Of a DNA stretch of 13,468 bases, positions 1 through 6,097 are shown in pieces (positions within the stretch are counted from its first letter, which is position 1; every line of letters begins with the position of its first letter). The notes under the pieces were generated by a model. It saw nothing but the letters and a program-made list of their open reading frames with translations. It ran no database searches and was not told the DNA's origin. Position numbers and translations under genes: made by a program. The stretch comes from Chlorobiota bacterium (GTDB lineage Bacteria; Bacteroidota; Bacteroidia; Flavobacteriales; Flavobacteriaceae). The stretch spans positions 1 to 13,468 of the forward strand of contig JAADHG010000091.1 of NCBI GenBank assembly GCA_013151975.1, written 5' to 3'.

Positions 1-211
1 CATTATAAGGATACCCTATTTTAAATCCAATTAAAACCTTATCGTTATAGGCTAAAACATATAACGACTTTAACTGCTCATCGCTGCGTTGTTTAAAGAA
101 TTTTAAATCGGGGTCTTCAAAAAGAGAATAGTATAGTTTTGCTAATCCCTGATATAGTTTTTCACTAGGAATCCCTTCAATAGTTTTATATGAAATATTA
201 TTTTTCACCAT
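1..211 (-). CDS. GNAT family N-acetyltransferase, N-terminal part (cut by window edge)
   Basis: The minus strand reads MVKNNISYKTIEG from an ATG at 211 and stays open to position 1, giving 70 codons. The stretch near the end, LAYNDKVLIGFKIGYPYN, looks like the beta-strand pair in the middle of GNAT acetyltransferases (own residue, turn, then a GFK-type strand leading to the acetyl-CoA loop). The acetyl-CoA binding motif itself lies beyond the window, so the substrate cannot be named. The start overlaps the last 14 nt of the upstream HD-domain gene, which suggests translational coupling. A GTG follows the ATG directly and could also serve as start. The frame is certain; the family call is moderately sure. 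Confidence 0.68.
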   Translation of the reverse strand, partial: MVKNNISYKTIEGIPSEKLYQGLAKLYYSLFEDPDLKFFKQRSDEQLKSLYVLAYNDKVLIGFKIGYPYN

Positions 212-848
212 CCCATTCTGCGTAGAACTGATTCAAGAAATTTTCCATAAAATGATGCCTATCTGTGGCGATTCGCTTTCCAGTTTTGGTATTCATTTTA
301 TCTTTTAGCAATAATAATTTTTCATAAAAATGATTAATTGTAGGCGCAGTGGAGGCTTTGTATTCTTCTTTTGTCATTTTTAAATTGGGTTTAATAGCAG
401 GGTTAAAAAGCATTCGATTTTTAAAACCACCATAGTTAAAACAACGCGCAATACCAATAGCACCAATGGCATCTAGCCTATCGGCATCTTGAATGACATC
501 TAATTCTGGAGAACGAAACTTTTGTACCTCATTACCGCCTTTAAAAGAAATGTTTTCTATGATTTTAACTACGTGTTCAATCACTATACTATCTACATCA
601 TGCTTAAACAGAAATTCACGAGCTATTTTTGGCCCAATAGTTTCATCACCATTATGAAATTTACTATCAGCAATATCGTGTAGCAAAGCACCAAGAGCCA
701 CCACAAGAGTATCTACATTTTCATTTTTAGAGATGAGTAAGGCATTATTAAATACCCTTAATGTATGAAACCAGTCGTGCCCGCCTTCTGCATGGCGCAG
801 TTGTTCTTTTACAAAAGCTTTAGTTTTAGAAATAAGAGATGCGTTCAT
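198..848 (-). CDS. HD-domain phosphohydrolase (YedJ-like)
   Basis: This is a 216-aa cytosolic protein. The HD metal site is visible: H28 in the HDWFH segment, H57-D58 in LLHDIADSK, and an aspartate-rich QDADRLDAIGAIGIAR block around residues 120-135. That last block is typical of the YedJ branch of HD hydrolases, which are metal-dependent phosphohydrolases whose physiological substrate is mostly unknown. The length fits that family. The next gene, a GNAT acetyltransferase, overlaps its stop by 14 nt, so the two are probably translated from one message. The 66-bp gap to the desaturase upstream has no convincing hairpin terminator, so read-through from the lipid genes is possible. The start ATG is preceded by an A/T-rich leader without a Shine-Dalgarno site, as is usual in this phylum. 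Confidence 0.88.
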   Translation of the reverse strand: MNASLISKTKAFVKEQLRHAEGGHDWFHTLRVFNNALLISKNENVDTLVVALGALLHDIADSKFHNGDETIGPKIAREFLFKHDVDSIVIEHVVKIIENISFKGGNEVQKFRSPELDVIQDADRLDAIGAIGIARCFNYGGFKNRMLFNPAIKPNLKMTKEEYKASTAPTINHFYEKLLLLKDKMNTKTGKRIATDRHHFMENFLNQFYAEWDGEK

Positions 849-914
849 AATAGTATAAAATTAAAATTCCAATTCTTCCCAAAACGAATTTTATAAAAAC
901 GATTGTTATTTGTT

Positions 915-1901
915 TTATAATTTAGCAGGCTCTACCCATTTAAATTGAAATGAATTGTCGGGTATAGTCATACGTTCTGTTAAGCGTATCATTCTTGCAG
1001 GAAGCTTCATTAAGTAATCTCTCGCCCTTTCGGCTTCGTCTGTAAGACTTGTGATTTTATCAATCTCCCAACGCTTAATCAGTTTGTCAAGAATATCTAC
1101 ATAATCTTTACCTGTATATACACCTATACGTTGTGCGGTGTTAGAAAACTCTTCAAAGGCAGTTCCTATTTTTTTGCCAGATTCTCTTAAAAATATGGCA
1201 GGCATTGTTATTTTTTTCTTCATCATGTAATGAAAGGCCATCATCATTTGGCTAGGATCCACTTCAAAAATGCGTTCTACAAATTCACTATAAGCGTGAT
1301 GATGCCTCATTTCGTCTCCAGCAATAATTTTACACATTTTGGCAAGTTGTTTATTCCCATGTTTTCTAGCAAATTTAGCAACACGATTATGTGAAATGTA
1401 AGTTGCCAGTTCTTGAAAACTTGTATAGACAAAATTCTTATAAGGATCTTTATCGGTACCAATATCAAAACCATCAGCAATCATATGTTGTGTAGTTATC
1501 TCTATTTCTTTCATGTTTACTCTTCCAGAAAGATATAAGTATTTATTTAACACATCACCATGTCTATTTTCTTCTGCAGTCCATTGTCTTATCCATTTAG
1601 ACCAACCATTACGACCTACTTGGTCTATACCTTCTATATCCATTAACCAAGATTCGTACGTTGGCAATGCTTCTTCGGTTATCATGTCTCCAATTAAAAC
1701 TACCCAAAGATCGTAAGGAAGTTCTTTTGCCACTTCGCGAATTTCTTTTACATCTTCAAAAAAACTATCTTTTTCAGAATTTGGCAAAAAATCTGTGGGC
1801 TGCCATATTTTCTCAGGTGTGATGAGGTATTTTTCTATGAGGGTGTCAACATCTTTTTCTAAGAGTTGCATCACTTCTAGTCTAACATTTTTTAATGACA
1901 T
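915..1901 (-). CDS. Acyl-ACP desaturase (soluble, stearoyl-ACP Delta9 type)
   Basis: This 328-aa protein belongs to the soluble ferritin-like acyl-ACP desaturases, which introduce a double bond into a saturated acyl chain bound to acyl carrier protein using O2 and reduced ferredoxin. All diiron ligands can be located: ITEEALPTY (E76/E77), EENRHG (E111, H114), E164 in SFQELATYISH, and DEMRHH (E197, H200). The pairs fit the E-x-x-H pattern of the family, and the length is close to mature plant desaturases. There is no transit peptide and no membrane segment. It begins 5 nt after the stop of the broken PlsC-type gene, so it was probably co-transcribed with it; supply of unsaturated acyl chains and acylation of glycerophosphate belong to the same pathway. 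No separate promoter was seen in the gap, so loss of translation in the upstream gene may reduce its expression. Positional specificity cannot be read from sequence alone. Confidence 0.93.
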   Translation of the reverse strand: MSLKNVRLEVMQLLEKDVDTLIEKYLITPEKIWQPTDFLPNSEKDSFFEDVKEIREVAKELPYDLWVVLIGDMITEEALPTYESWLMDIEGIDQVGRNGWSKWIRQWTAEENRHGDVLNKYLYLSGRVNMKEIEITTQHMIADGFDIGTDKDPYKNFVYTSFQELATYISHNRVAKFARKHGNKQLAKMCKIIAGDEMRHHHAYSEFVERIFEVDPSQMMMAFHYMMKKKITMPAIFLRESGKKIGTAFEEFSNTAQRIGVYTGKDYVDILDKLIKRWEIDKITSLTDEAERARDYLMKLPARMIRLTERMTIPDNSFQFKWVEPAKL

Positions 1902-1906
1902 AATGA

Positions 1907-2669
1907 TTATTTATGGTTTATGTGGGTTATAATAGTATTTTCAATAGTATTAATTAGTTTGTTTTTATCTGCAAAATTAGCGATTTTTAAGGGTGTATGC
2001 ACTGTAAATTTTATATGAGCACCTAAGCCCAAAGGGAATTTTCCGTAACGTAAGGTTTTCCATGAATGTAACGTAAGGTTTTCCATGAATTATTAATTGT
2101 AATTGGAACCACTAATGCTGAAGGAATATGCTCAAATAGAGTAAGCATACCCTTGGTTTGAAACTTTTTGGGAATCCCGTTTCGACTTCGCGTACCTTCT
2201 GGGAAAATAACCGCTGCATAATTATTGGTTTCAATATAATTGGCAAACTTTTTAATAGCAGCAACAGATTCTATAGGCTTTTTTCGGTTAATTAAAACAG
2301 AGCCACCATGTTTTAAATTATAAGCACGCTAGGGATCCCTTTTCCTAATTCAATTTTGCTTATAAATTTGGGATGATGTTTTCTCATATACCAAATAATA
2401 GGCGGAATATCAGTTAAACTTTGGTGGTTGGCAACAATGATTAAGGGTTGATTTGTAGAGATGTGATGTGGATTGTTAAATGTAAAACGTGTGCCTAAAA
2501 TGTTAGAACAGCGCAATAAAAAGAAGTTTAATATTGAGACACTTTGTTTATGAGCGTTATACCCAAATACATTTAAACACAGCCATTGTATAGGATGAAA
2601 AACAACTAATGTTATTCCAAAAAAAATGAAATAAATAACCGATATAGGATAAGATAAGAGTTTTATCAT
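1907..2669 (-). pseudogene. PlsC-type lysophospholipid acyltransferase, broken by a frameshift and a 23-bp duplication
   Basis: The intact family members transfer an acyl chain to lysophosphatidic acid at the membrane. The first 118 codons contain an N-terminal hydrophobic segment and the catalytic H-x4-D motif (NHQSLTD, H82/D87). The frame then ends at TAA near 2313. Downstream coding continues in another frame from about 2335, with the expected HGGSVLINRKKP and FPEGTRSRNG (glycerophosphate-binding) blocks. A second break follows at the tandem duplication at 2045-2090; removing one copy restores NNSWKTLRYGKFPLGLGAH and an open frame to TAA at 1907. Adding one base and removing 23 gives exactly 741 nt, or 246 aa, a normal length for PlsC relatives. 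As it stands the product would lack the FPEGT motif and should be inactive. It lies 5 nt upstream of the desaturase. Confidence 0.9.
2045..2090. repeat. Perfect 23-bp tandem duplication inside the PlsC pseudogene
   Basis: Positions 2045-2067 and 2068-2090 are identical, beginning gtaacgtaag and ending ccatgaat. Because 23 is not a multiple of three, the second copy shifts the reading frame of the surrounding gene. With one copy removed, the translation reads smoothly across the junction. The likely origin is replication slippage or a small unequal exchange; identity of the copies suggests a recent event. Confidence 0.95.
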
Positions 2670-2691
2670 AGGTCAAAAATAAAGATAAGCC

Positions 2692-2719
2692 ACAAAAAAC
2701 CACGTAAAAAACGTGGTTT
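2692..2719 (-). terminator. Rho-independent terminator after the bacilliredoxin gene
   Basis: A 9-bp perfect stem, aaaccacgt (2697-2705) and acgtggttt (2711-2719), surrounds a 5-nt A loop. On the minus strand it is followed by a run of six T (2699-2694). It lies between the stop of the bacilliredoxin gene and the start of the PlsC-type gene, so it should end minus-strand transcription of the former and separate the two units. Confidence 0.72.
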
Positions 2720-2736
2720 AATATTTTATGTTGTTC

Positions 2737-2820
2737 TGTCATGCTTGAGCGAAGCGAAGCATCTTTTTTGAGATTATTCACTTCATTTCGACAAGCTCAG
2801 TGCAAGTGTTCAGAATGACA
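2737..2820. repeat. REP-like dispersed inverted repeat (tgtcat ... atgaca)
   Basis: The 84-bp segment starts tgtcatgcttgagcgaag and ends gttcagaatgaca, so its outer ends are inverted copies with a few mismatches. It contains an inner atgctt/aagcat hairpin and a gacaagctcag segment. Sequences of this style (tgtcat...tgagcgaag; gagcttgtcga) are, to my knowledge, scattered in intergenic regions of many Flavobacteriaceae. It sits immediately after the stop of the bacilliredoxin gene. No copy of the full element was seen elsewhere in this window, so its dispersed nature is inferred. Confidence 0.6.
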
Positions 2821-2822
2821 CA

Positions 2823-3233
2823 TTAGCAATGCTCATTATAGGCATCAACAAGATTCTCAGCAATCAATTCAGCAGGACGCCCTTCAATATGGTGGCGTTC
2901 TAGCATATGCACCAATTCGCCATTTTTAAACAGTGCCATACAAGGTGAACTTGGAGGAAACGGAATCATGTACTCTCTTGCTTTATCTGTAGCTTCCCTA
3001 TCAACCCCCGCAAAAACAGTAGTTAAATGGCTTGGACGCTTTGCGTTTTGTAAACTCATTCGTGCTGCAGGTCTTGCGTTGGCTGCGGCACAACCACAAA
3101 CCGAATTCACAACCACTAGAGTTGTGCCTTCTTTTGCTATTGCTATGTCTACACTTTCGGCAGTATGTAATTCTTCAAAACCTACACTGGTTAGGTCTTC
3201 ACGCATTGGTTTTATTAATTCTGCTGGATACAT
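2823..3233 (-). CDS. BrxA/BrxB-family bacilliredoxin (YphP/YqiW type)
   Basis: This is a 136-aa cytosolic thioredoxin-fold protein. The active-site C-G-C motif (C46, C48) stands in VVNSVCGCAAANARPA, the signature of the former DUF1094 family. Family members remove bacillithiol or similar thiol adducts from proteins after oxidative stress. A conserved IPFPPSSPCMALFKNGELVH segment follows. The start was placed at the ATG at 3233 (MYPAELI), which matches the family's usual MYP-type N-terminus and length; an in-frame ATG at 3278 would add 15 residues upstream and lies at or before the likely -7 promoter element. The gene is transcribed away from the DjlA-like gene and is followed by a REP-like element and a terminator. 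Whether this organism makes bacillithiol is not shown here. Confidence 0.92.
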   Translation of the reverse strand: MYPAELIKPMREDLTSVGFEELHTAESVDIAIAKEGTTLVVVNSVCGCAAANARPAARMSLQNAKRPSHLTTVFAGVDREATDKAREYMIPFPPSSPCMALFKNGELVHMLERHHIEGRPAELIAENLVDAYNEHC

Positions 3234-3265
3234 ATCTCGATTTTTAATTTTAAAACAGTTGACTA

Positions 3266-3273
3266 CAAAGATA
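3266..3273 (-). promoter_or_regulatory. -7 promoter element of the bacilliredoxin gene
   Basis: The minus strand reads TATCTTTG, an exact match to the Bacteroidota -7 consensus TAnnTTTG, 32 nt upstream of the chosen ATG at 3233. A -33 TTTG at the usual distance is not evident. The match also argues against the longer start at 3278, which lies upstream of the element. Confidence 0.55.
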
Positions 3274-3350
3274 CGCAATTGTGTAACATATTACCATTAC
3301 TATCAACTAACAAATATTATATTTACCCATAATTAAAATCTATAGGTTAC

Positions 3351-4091
3351 ATGAGTTTTTCAAAATGGATAGGAGCCTCTTTAGGCTGGTCGTTTGGCCC
3401 AATAGGTGCAATAATTGGGCTGGCATTAGGAAGTGTTGTAGATGCGATGGGTAAAGGGAGTAATGGCACACAAACTAGAAGTAGAAGAGCTTATCAAGGG
3501 TCACAAACCCAATCTGGCGATTTTGAAGTGAGTTTACTCATTCTTGCTTCAATTGTTATAAAGGCAGATGGCAAGCAAGACCAACGGGAACTAAATTTTG
3601 TACGCCAACAATTTGTTGGGATGTATGGTAAAGAACGCGCCAATCATGCCTTTAAGTTATTTAAAAATATAACGAAGCAAACCAATATTTCAACGCGGGA
3701 TGTCTGTTATCAAATAAAACAAATGATGGATCACCCTTCGCGTTTGCAACTCCTGCACTTTTTATTTGGGATTGCTAAGGCTGATGGATTGGTTACTGAG
3801 AGCGAAGTAAAACAAATTTATACTATTGCTGGCTATTTAGGAATTAGTCCTCGTGATTTTGAAAGTATTAAAGCTATGTTTTATAGCAGTAGTGAAAATG
3901 CCTATAAAATATTAGAGATAGATAAAACAGCAATTGATGTTGAAATTAAAAAGGCTTATCGTAAAATGGCAAAAAAATACCATCCAGATAAAGTAATGCA
4001 CTTAGGAAAAGAATACCAAAAAGGGGCTAAAGAAAAATTTAGACAAGTACAAGAAGCCTATGAGCAGTTACAGAAAGAGAGAGGGTTTTAA
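3351..4091 (+). CDS. TerB and J-domain protein (DjlA-like co-chaperone)
   Basis: The protein has 246 aa. Residues 7-31 form a glycine-rich hydrophobic segment (WSFGPIGAIIGLALGSVV) that may insert in the membrane, as in DjlA. Residues 57-180 form an all-helical TerB-like domain with two acidic KADG motifs (71-74 and 143-146). Residues 184-246 are a J-domain with the invariant HPD at 211-213 (KKYHPDKV), which stimulates the ATPase of DnaK-type Hsp70. The order TM-TerB-J is that of DjlA. It is divergent from the bacilliredoxin gene across a 117-bp region and is followed by a strong hairpin terminator, so it is probably a single-gene unit. A TATATTTA near 3317, one base off the -7 consensus, could be its promoter. 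The partner chaperone and clients are not known from the sequence. Confidence 0.9.
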   Translation: MSFSKWIGASLGWSFGPIGAIIGLALGSVVDAMGKGSNGTQTRSRRAYQGSQTQSGDFEVSLLILASIVIKADGKQDQRELNFVRQQFVGMYGKERANHAFKLFKNITKQTNISTRDVCYQIKQMMDHPSRLQLLHFLFGIAKADGLVTESEVKQIYTIAGYLGISPRDFESIKAMFYSSSENAYKILEIDKTAIDVEIKKAYRKMAKKYHPDKVMHLGKEYQKGAKEKFRQVQEAYEQLQKERGF

Positions 4092-4102
4092 TGCTTTTTG
4101 TC

Positions 4103-4134
4103 ATTCCGTACTAGATACGGAATCTATTTTTTAT
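4103..4134 (+). terminator. Rho-independent terminator after the DjlA-like gene
   Basis: A perfect 8-bp stem, attccgta (4103-4110) and tacggaat (4116-4123), with a 5-nt loop is followed by ctattttttatttt. It begins 11 nt after the stop codon at 4091. The gtcattccgta...tacggaatc wording resembles a hairpin often found between flavobacterial genes, so it may also belong to a dispersed repeat class. The opposite strand has no T run after the stem. Confidence 0.75.
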
Positions 4135-5305
4135 TTTAGAGAATCAAAAGGTGTCACTTTTAGACCATAAAATGAATTATTTTTTTTAGTCATAGATTGA
4201 TAATGAGGAAAAGAATAACTCCAAACATGTTTCATTGGAGTTTGGTTTTTTATTTCGGTTAACTCTTCACGAGTTAGTTTATCTATTGATTTGCCAAATT
4301 TTGATAATGCTTTTTCTTTTCTTATTTCAAAATATACAGAATTGATAATAGCATTAATTTCTAAAAAATTATTATAATAGGATTCTAAATCATAAAGACT
4401 AAAGATAATATGATTGTTTTTTATTGCTTTTTTAATTAGCTCTGTTAATTCTACCTTTTTAATTATTTTGTTGTTATAGTATGTTTTGTTTTTTCTTAAA
4501 TAAACATACTTAATTATTGAATCATGATTTTCTATTGATGGAAAAAGATTAAGACGTGGAGGTGGAAGTGGAAGTGGAGTTTCAAAAACACTTCTATAAT
4601 ATTCATCGTTTTCTTGAAAAGGGAGCAGTTTTTTATTTAATGTTTCAAATTAATATTGTTGACAAAGTCAATACTTAAATTGTTGATTAAGGATAATACT
4701 AAAAATAGTTTTTCTATTTCAATCATTTTGGCATTTTTATCAATAAAAAATAGAGTTTTAAAAGATGGCATCACTTCATATCTAATAGAACTTCTTTCAA
4801 AAGCAAGAAAAGAAGCTAAATCTTTAAAATCCGAAAATTTATCGTTTAATTGTAAGCTATACTCTCCATTATCATGCCTTATACCATAACGTACATGACT
4901 AACTACATATCCTTTATTTGTATAATCAAAGGATGAAAGGTTATTTAATTTTAATTTAGGTAGTTCTATTATAATTTTGTTTTCAAAAGTATCTAGAGGA
5001 ATATCTTTGTAAGATGATTTTGTGTAAACATTATAATTATTTAATATTAATGAGTCTGTGTAAATTTTAGCACTAACAGAAACATTATTGAACTTGAATG
5101 TATTATTTATAATTTTTAAAGAATATGAATTTTGATAGTTAAAATCCGGATAATTAAAATGTATGGAGTCATTTCTAATTTCTAATTTTTCGGGGAAATC
5201 ATTTCCTGAATAATTGGAGACAAACCAAGTCCCTTGATATTTTTGTTTAGAATCATAAGAAAATAATAAAGTAAATATTAAAGAGAAGATTAAAGAGGTT
5301 CTCAA
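4131..5305 (-). pseudogene. Unrecognised exported protein, interrupted by one frameshift
   Basis: Coding potential on the minus strand begins at a TTG at 5305 (LRTSLIFSLIFTLLFS, a signal-peptide-like segment followed by a hydrophilic region). It runs 222 codons to TAA at 4637. Just before that stop the coding signal switches frame: the other frame continues with FETLNKKLLPFQENDEYY and stays open to TAA at 4131, adding about 170 codons. Restoring one T in a TTT run near 4649-4651 joins both parts into about 391 aa. The first part (GTWFVSNYSG..., alternating strands) could be a lipocalin-like beta domain; the middle (FIDKNAKMIEIEK) faintly recalls ExbD-type periplasmic domains, but neither is secure. 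Proline-rich PLPLPPPR follows the break. No in-frame ATG precedes the TTG; an in-frame stop lies 12 nt upstream of it. I do not recognise the family. It may be a real pseudogene or an assembly error. Confidence 0.62.
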
Positions 5306-5368
5306 TTTGATTAACTTTTATTTTAAAACAACAATAAAGATACTAAAGTATAATTTACCTTTAAATAG

Positions 5369-5390
5369 TTTTTTAGTCTTCCCTAAAAAA
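5369..5390. promoter_or_regulatory. Palindrome A, candidate DtxR-type operator
   Basis: Arms ttttttag (5369-5376) and ctaaaaaa (5383-5390) are perfect inverted copies around a 6-nt spacer. The core TTAG-N6-CTAA has the same geometry as the known DtxR/IdeR box. It lies upstream of the promoter of the DtxR-family gene at 5443, and its centre is 22 bp (about two helical turns) from that of palindrome B. Confidence 0.55.
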
Positions 5391-5392
5391 AT

Positions 5393-5410
5393 ATTTACCC
5401 TTAAGTAAAT
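5393..5410. promoter_or_regulatory. Palindrome B, candidate operator overlapping the -33 region
   Basis: Arms atttac (5393-5398) and gtaaat (5405-5410) surround a 6-nt spacer, giving TTAC-N6-GTAA, the same TTTA-N8-TAAA layout as palindrome A. It ends 5 bp before the -7 element at 5416, so a bound protein would block RNA polymerase. A degenerate third half-site (atttac at 5353-5358) lies further upstream. Confidence 0.52.
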
Positions 5411-5415
5411 TTGTG

Positions 5416-5423
5416 TATCTTTG
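5416..5423 (+). promoter_or_regulatory. -7 promoter element of the metalloregulator/split-feo operon
   Basis: TATCTTTG is an exact TAnnTTTG match, 19 nt upstream of the chosen GTG start. A near -33 element, TTTA at 5394-5397, lies 18 nt upstream, inside palindrome B. Transcription would start near 5428-5430, giving a very short leader. Confidence 0.6.
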
Positions 5424-5450
5424 TAACCACAAAACAAATCACGTGGTTAC
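5423..5450. repeat. 8-bp inverted repeat covering the transcription and translation start
   Basis: gtaaccac (5423-5430) and gtggttac (5443-5450) are perfect inverted copies with a 12-nt spacer. The right arm begins with the GTG start codon of the DtxR-family gene. If transcription starts upstream of the left arm, the RNA hairpin would hide the start codon; if not, it can only act as DNA. An 8-bp match at this spacing could occur by chance. Confidence 0.4.
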
Positions 5451-6096
5451 ACAATCCGAAGAAAATTATTTAAAAGCCATTTACCATTTAGTGAAGCAGG
5501 GAAGCTCTGTTGTAAGTACAAATGCTATTGCTAAGAAGATACATACTAAAGCGTCTTCGGTCACAGATATGCTTAAAAAATTAGCCGATAAAGAGTTGGT
5601 AGACTATAAGAAATATCAAGGTGTTTGTTTAACTAAAAAAGGTAAAATTATAGCAGCCAATGTTATTCGTAAACACAGACTTTGGGAAGTGTTTCTTGTA
5701 GAAAAACTCAAATTTTCTTGGGACGAGGTTCATGATATTGCAGAACAGTTAGAGCATATTAAATCTGAAAAACTAATAAACGAGATTGATGCCTTTCTAG
5801 AGTTTCCCTCTCACGATCCTCATGGAGATCCTATACCAGATAGACATGGTAATATTGTGAAAAACAATTCGGTTAATTTATTGGAAATAAAAATAGGAGA
5901 TGAAGGCGTTTTAGCGCATGTTAAAGATTCATCAGATATTTTTTTAAAATATTTAAACAAAAATAATTTGGCTTTAGGATATAAAATAAAGGTGATAGAT
6001 ATTGAACCTTTTGATAGTTCAATTAAAATTGAAGTTAAAGCAAAACAGATTGTCATTTCAAAAAATGTAGCGAAGAATTTATTTATAAATATTTAA
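5443..6096 (+). CDS. DtxR/MntR-family metal-dependent transcriptional regulator
   Basis: The 217-aa protein has the three-part layout of full-length DtxR/IdeR regulators. Residues 1-65 form a winged helix (SEENYLKAIYHL, then IAKKIHTKASSVTDMLKKL as the recognition region). Residues 66-135 form the dimerisation and metal-binding domain with RKHRLWEVFL, HDIAEQLEHI and the conserved HDPHGDPIP block (124-132). Residues about 145-217 form an SH3-like FeoA-type C-terminal domain. Such proteins bind Fe2+ or Mn2+ and repress uptake genes. The GTG at 5443 was chosen as start because it gives the family's usual N-terminus (MVTQSEENYL); an in-frame GTG at 5413 lies inside or before the -7 element. The next gene starts 1 nt after its stop, making it the first gene of the split-feo operon and probably autoregulated through palindromes A and B. 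Whether the metal is iron or manganese is open. Confidence 0.9.
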   Translation: MVTQSEENYLKAIYHLVKQGSSVVSTNAIAKKIHTKASSVTDMLKKLADKELVDYKKYQGVCLTKKGKIIAANVIRKHRLWEVFLVEKLKFSWDEVHDIAEQLEHIKSEKLINEIDAFLEFPSHDPHGDPIPDRHGNIVKNNSVNLLEIKIGDEGVLAHVKDSSDIFLKYLNKNNLALGYKIKVIDIEPFDSSIKIEVKAKQIVISKNVAKNLFINI

Positions 6097-6097
6097 A

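Noticed and set aside
2557..2781. Minus-strand open frame of 74 codons
   Set aside because: It runs across the REP-like repeat and terminator into the PlsC-type gene in a wrong frame.
2968..3336. Plus-strand open frame of 122 codons
   Set aside because: It is antisense to the well-supported bacilliredoxin gene and shows no family features.
4656..4889. Plus-strand open frame of 77 codons
   Set aside because: It is antisense to the unknown exported protein, with low-complexity composition.
5413..5442. Upstream in-frame GTG that would extend the DtxR-family protein by ten residues
   Set aside because: The codons lie on or before the TATCTTTG promoter element, and family N-termini begin near VTQSEENYL.
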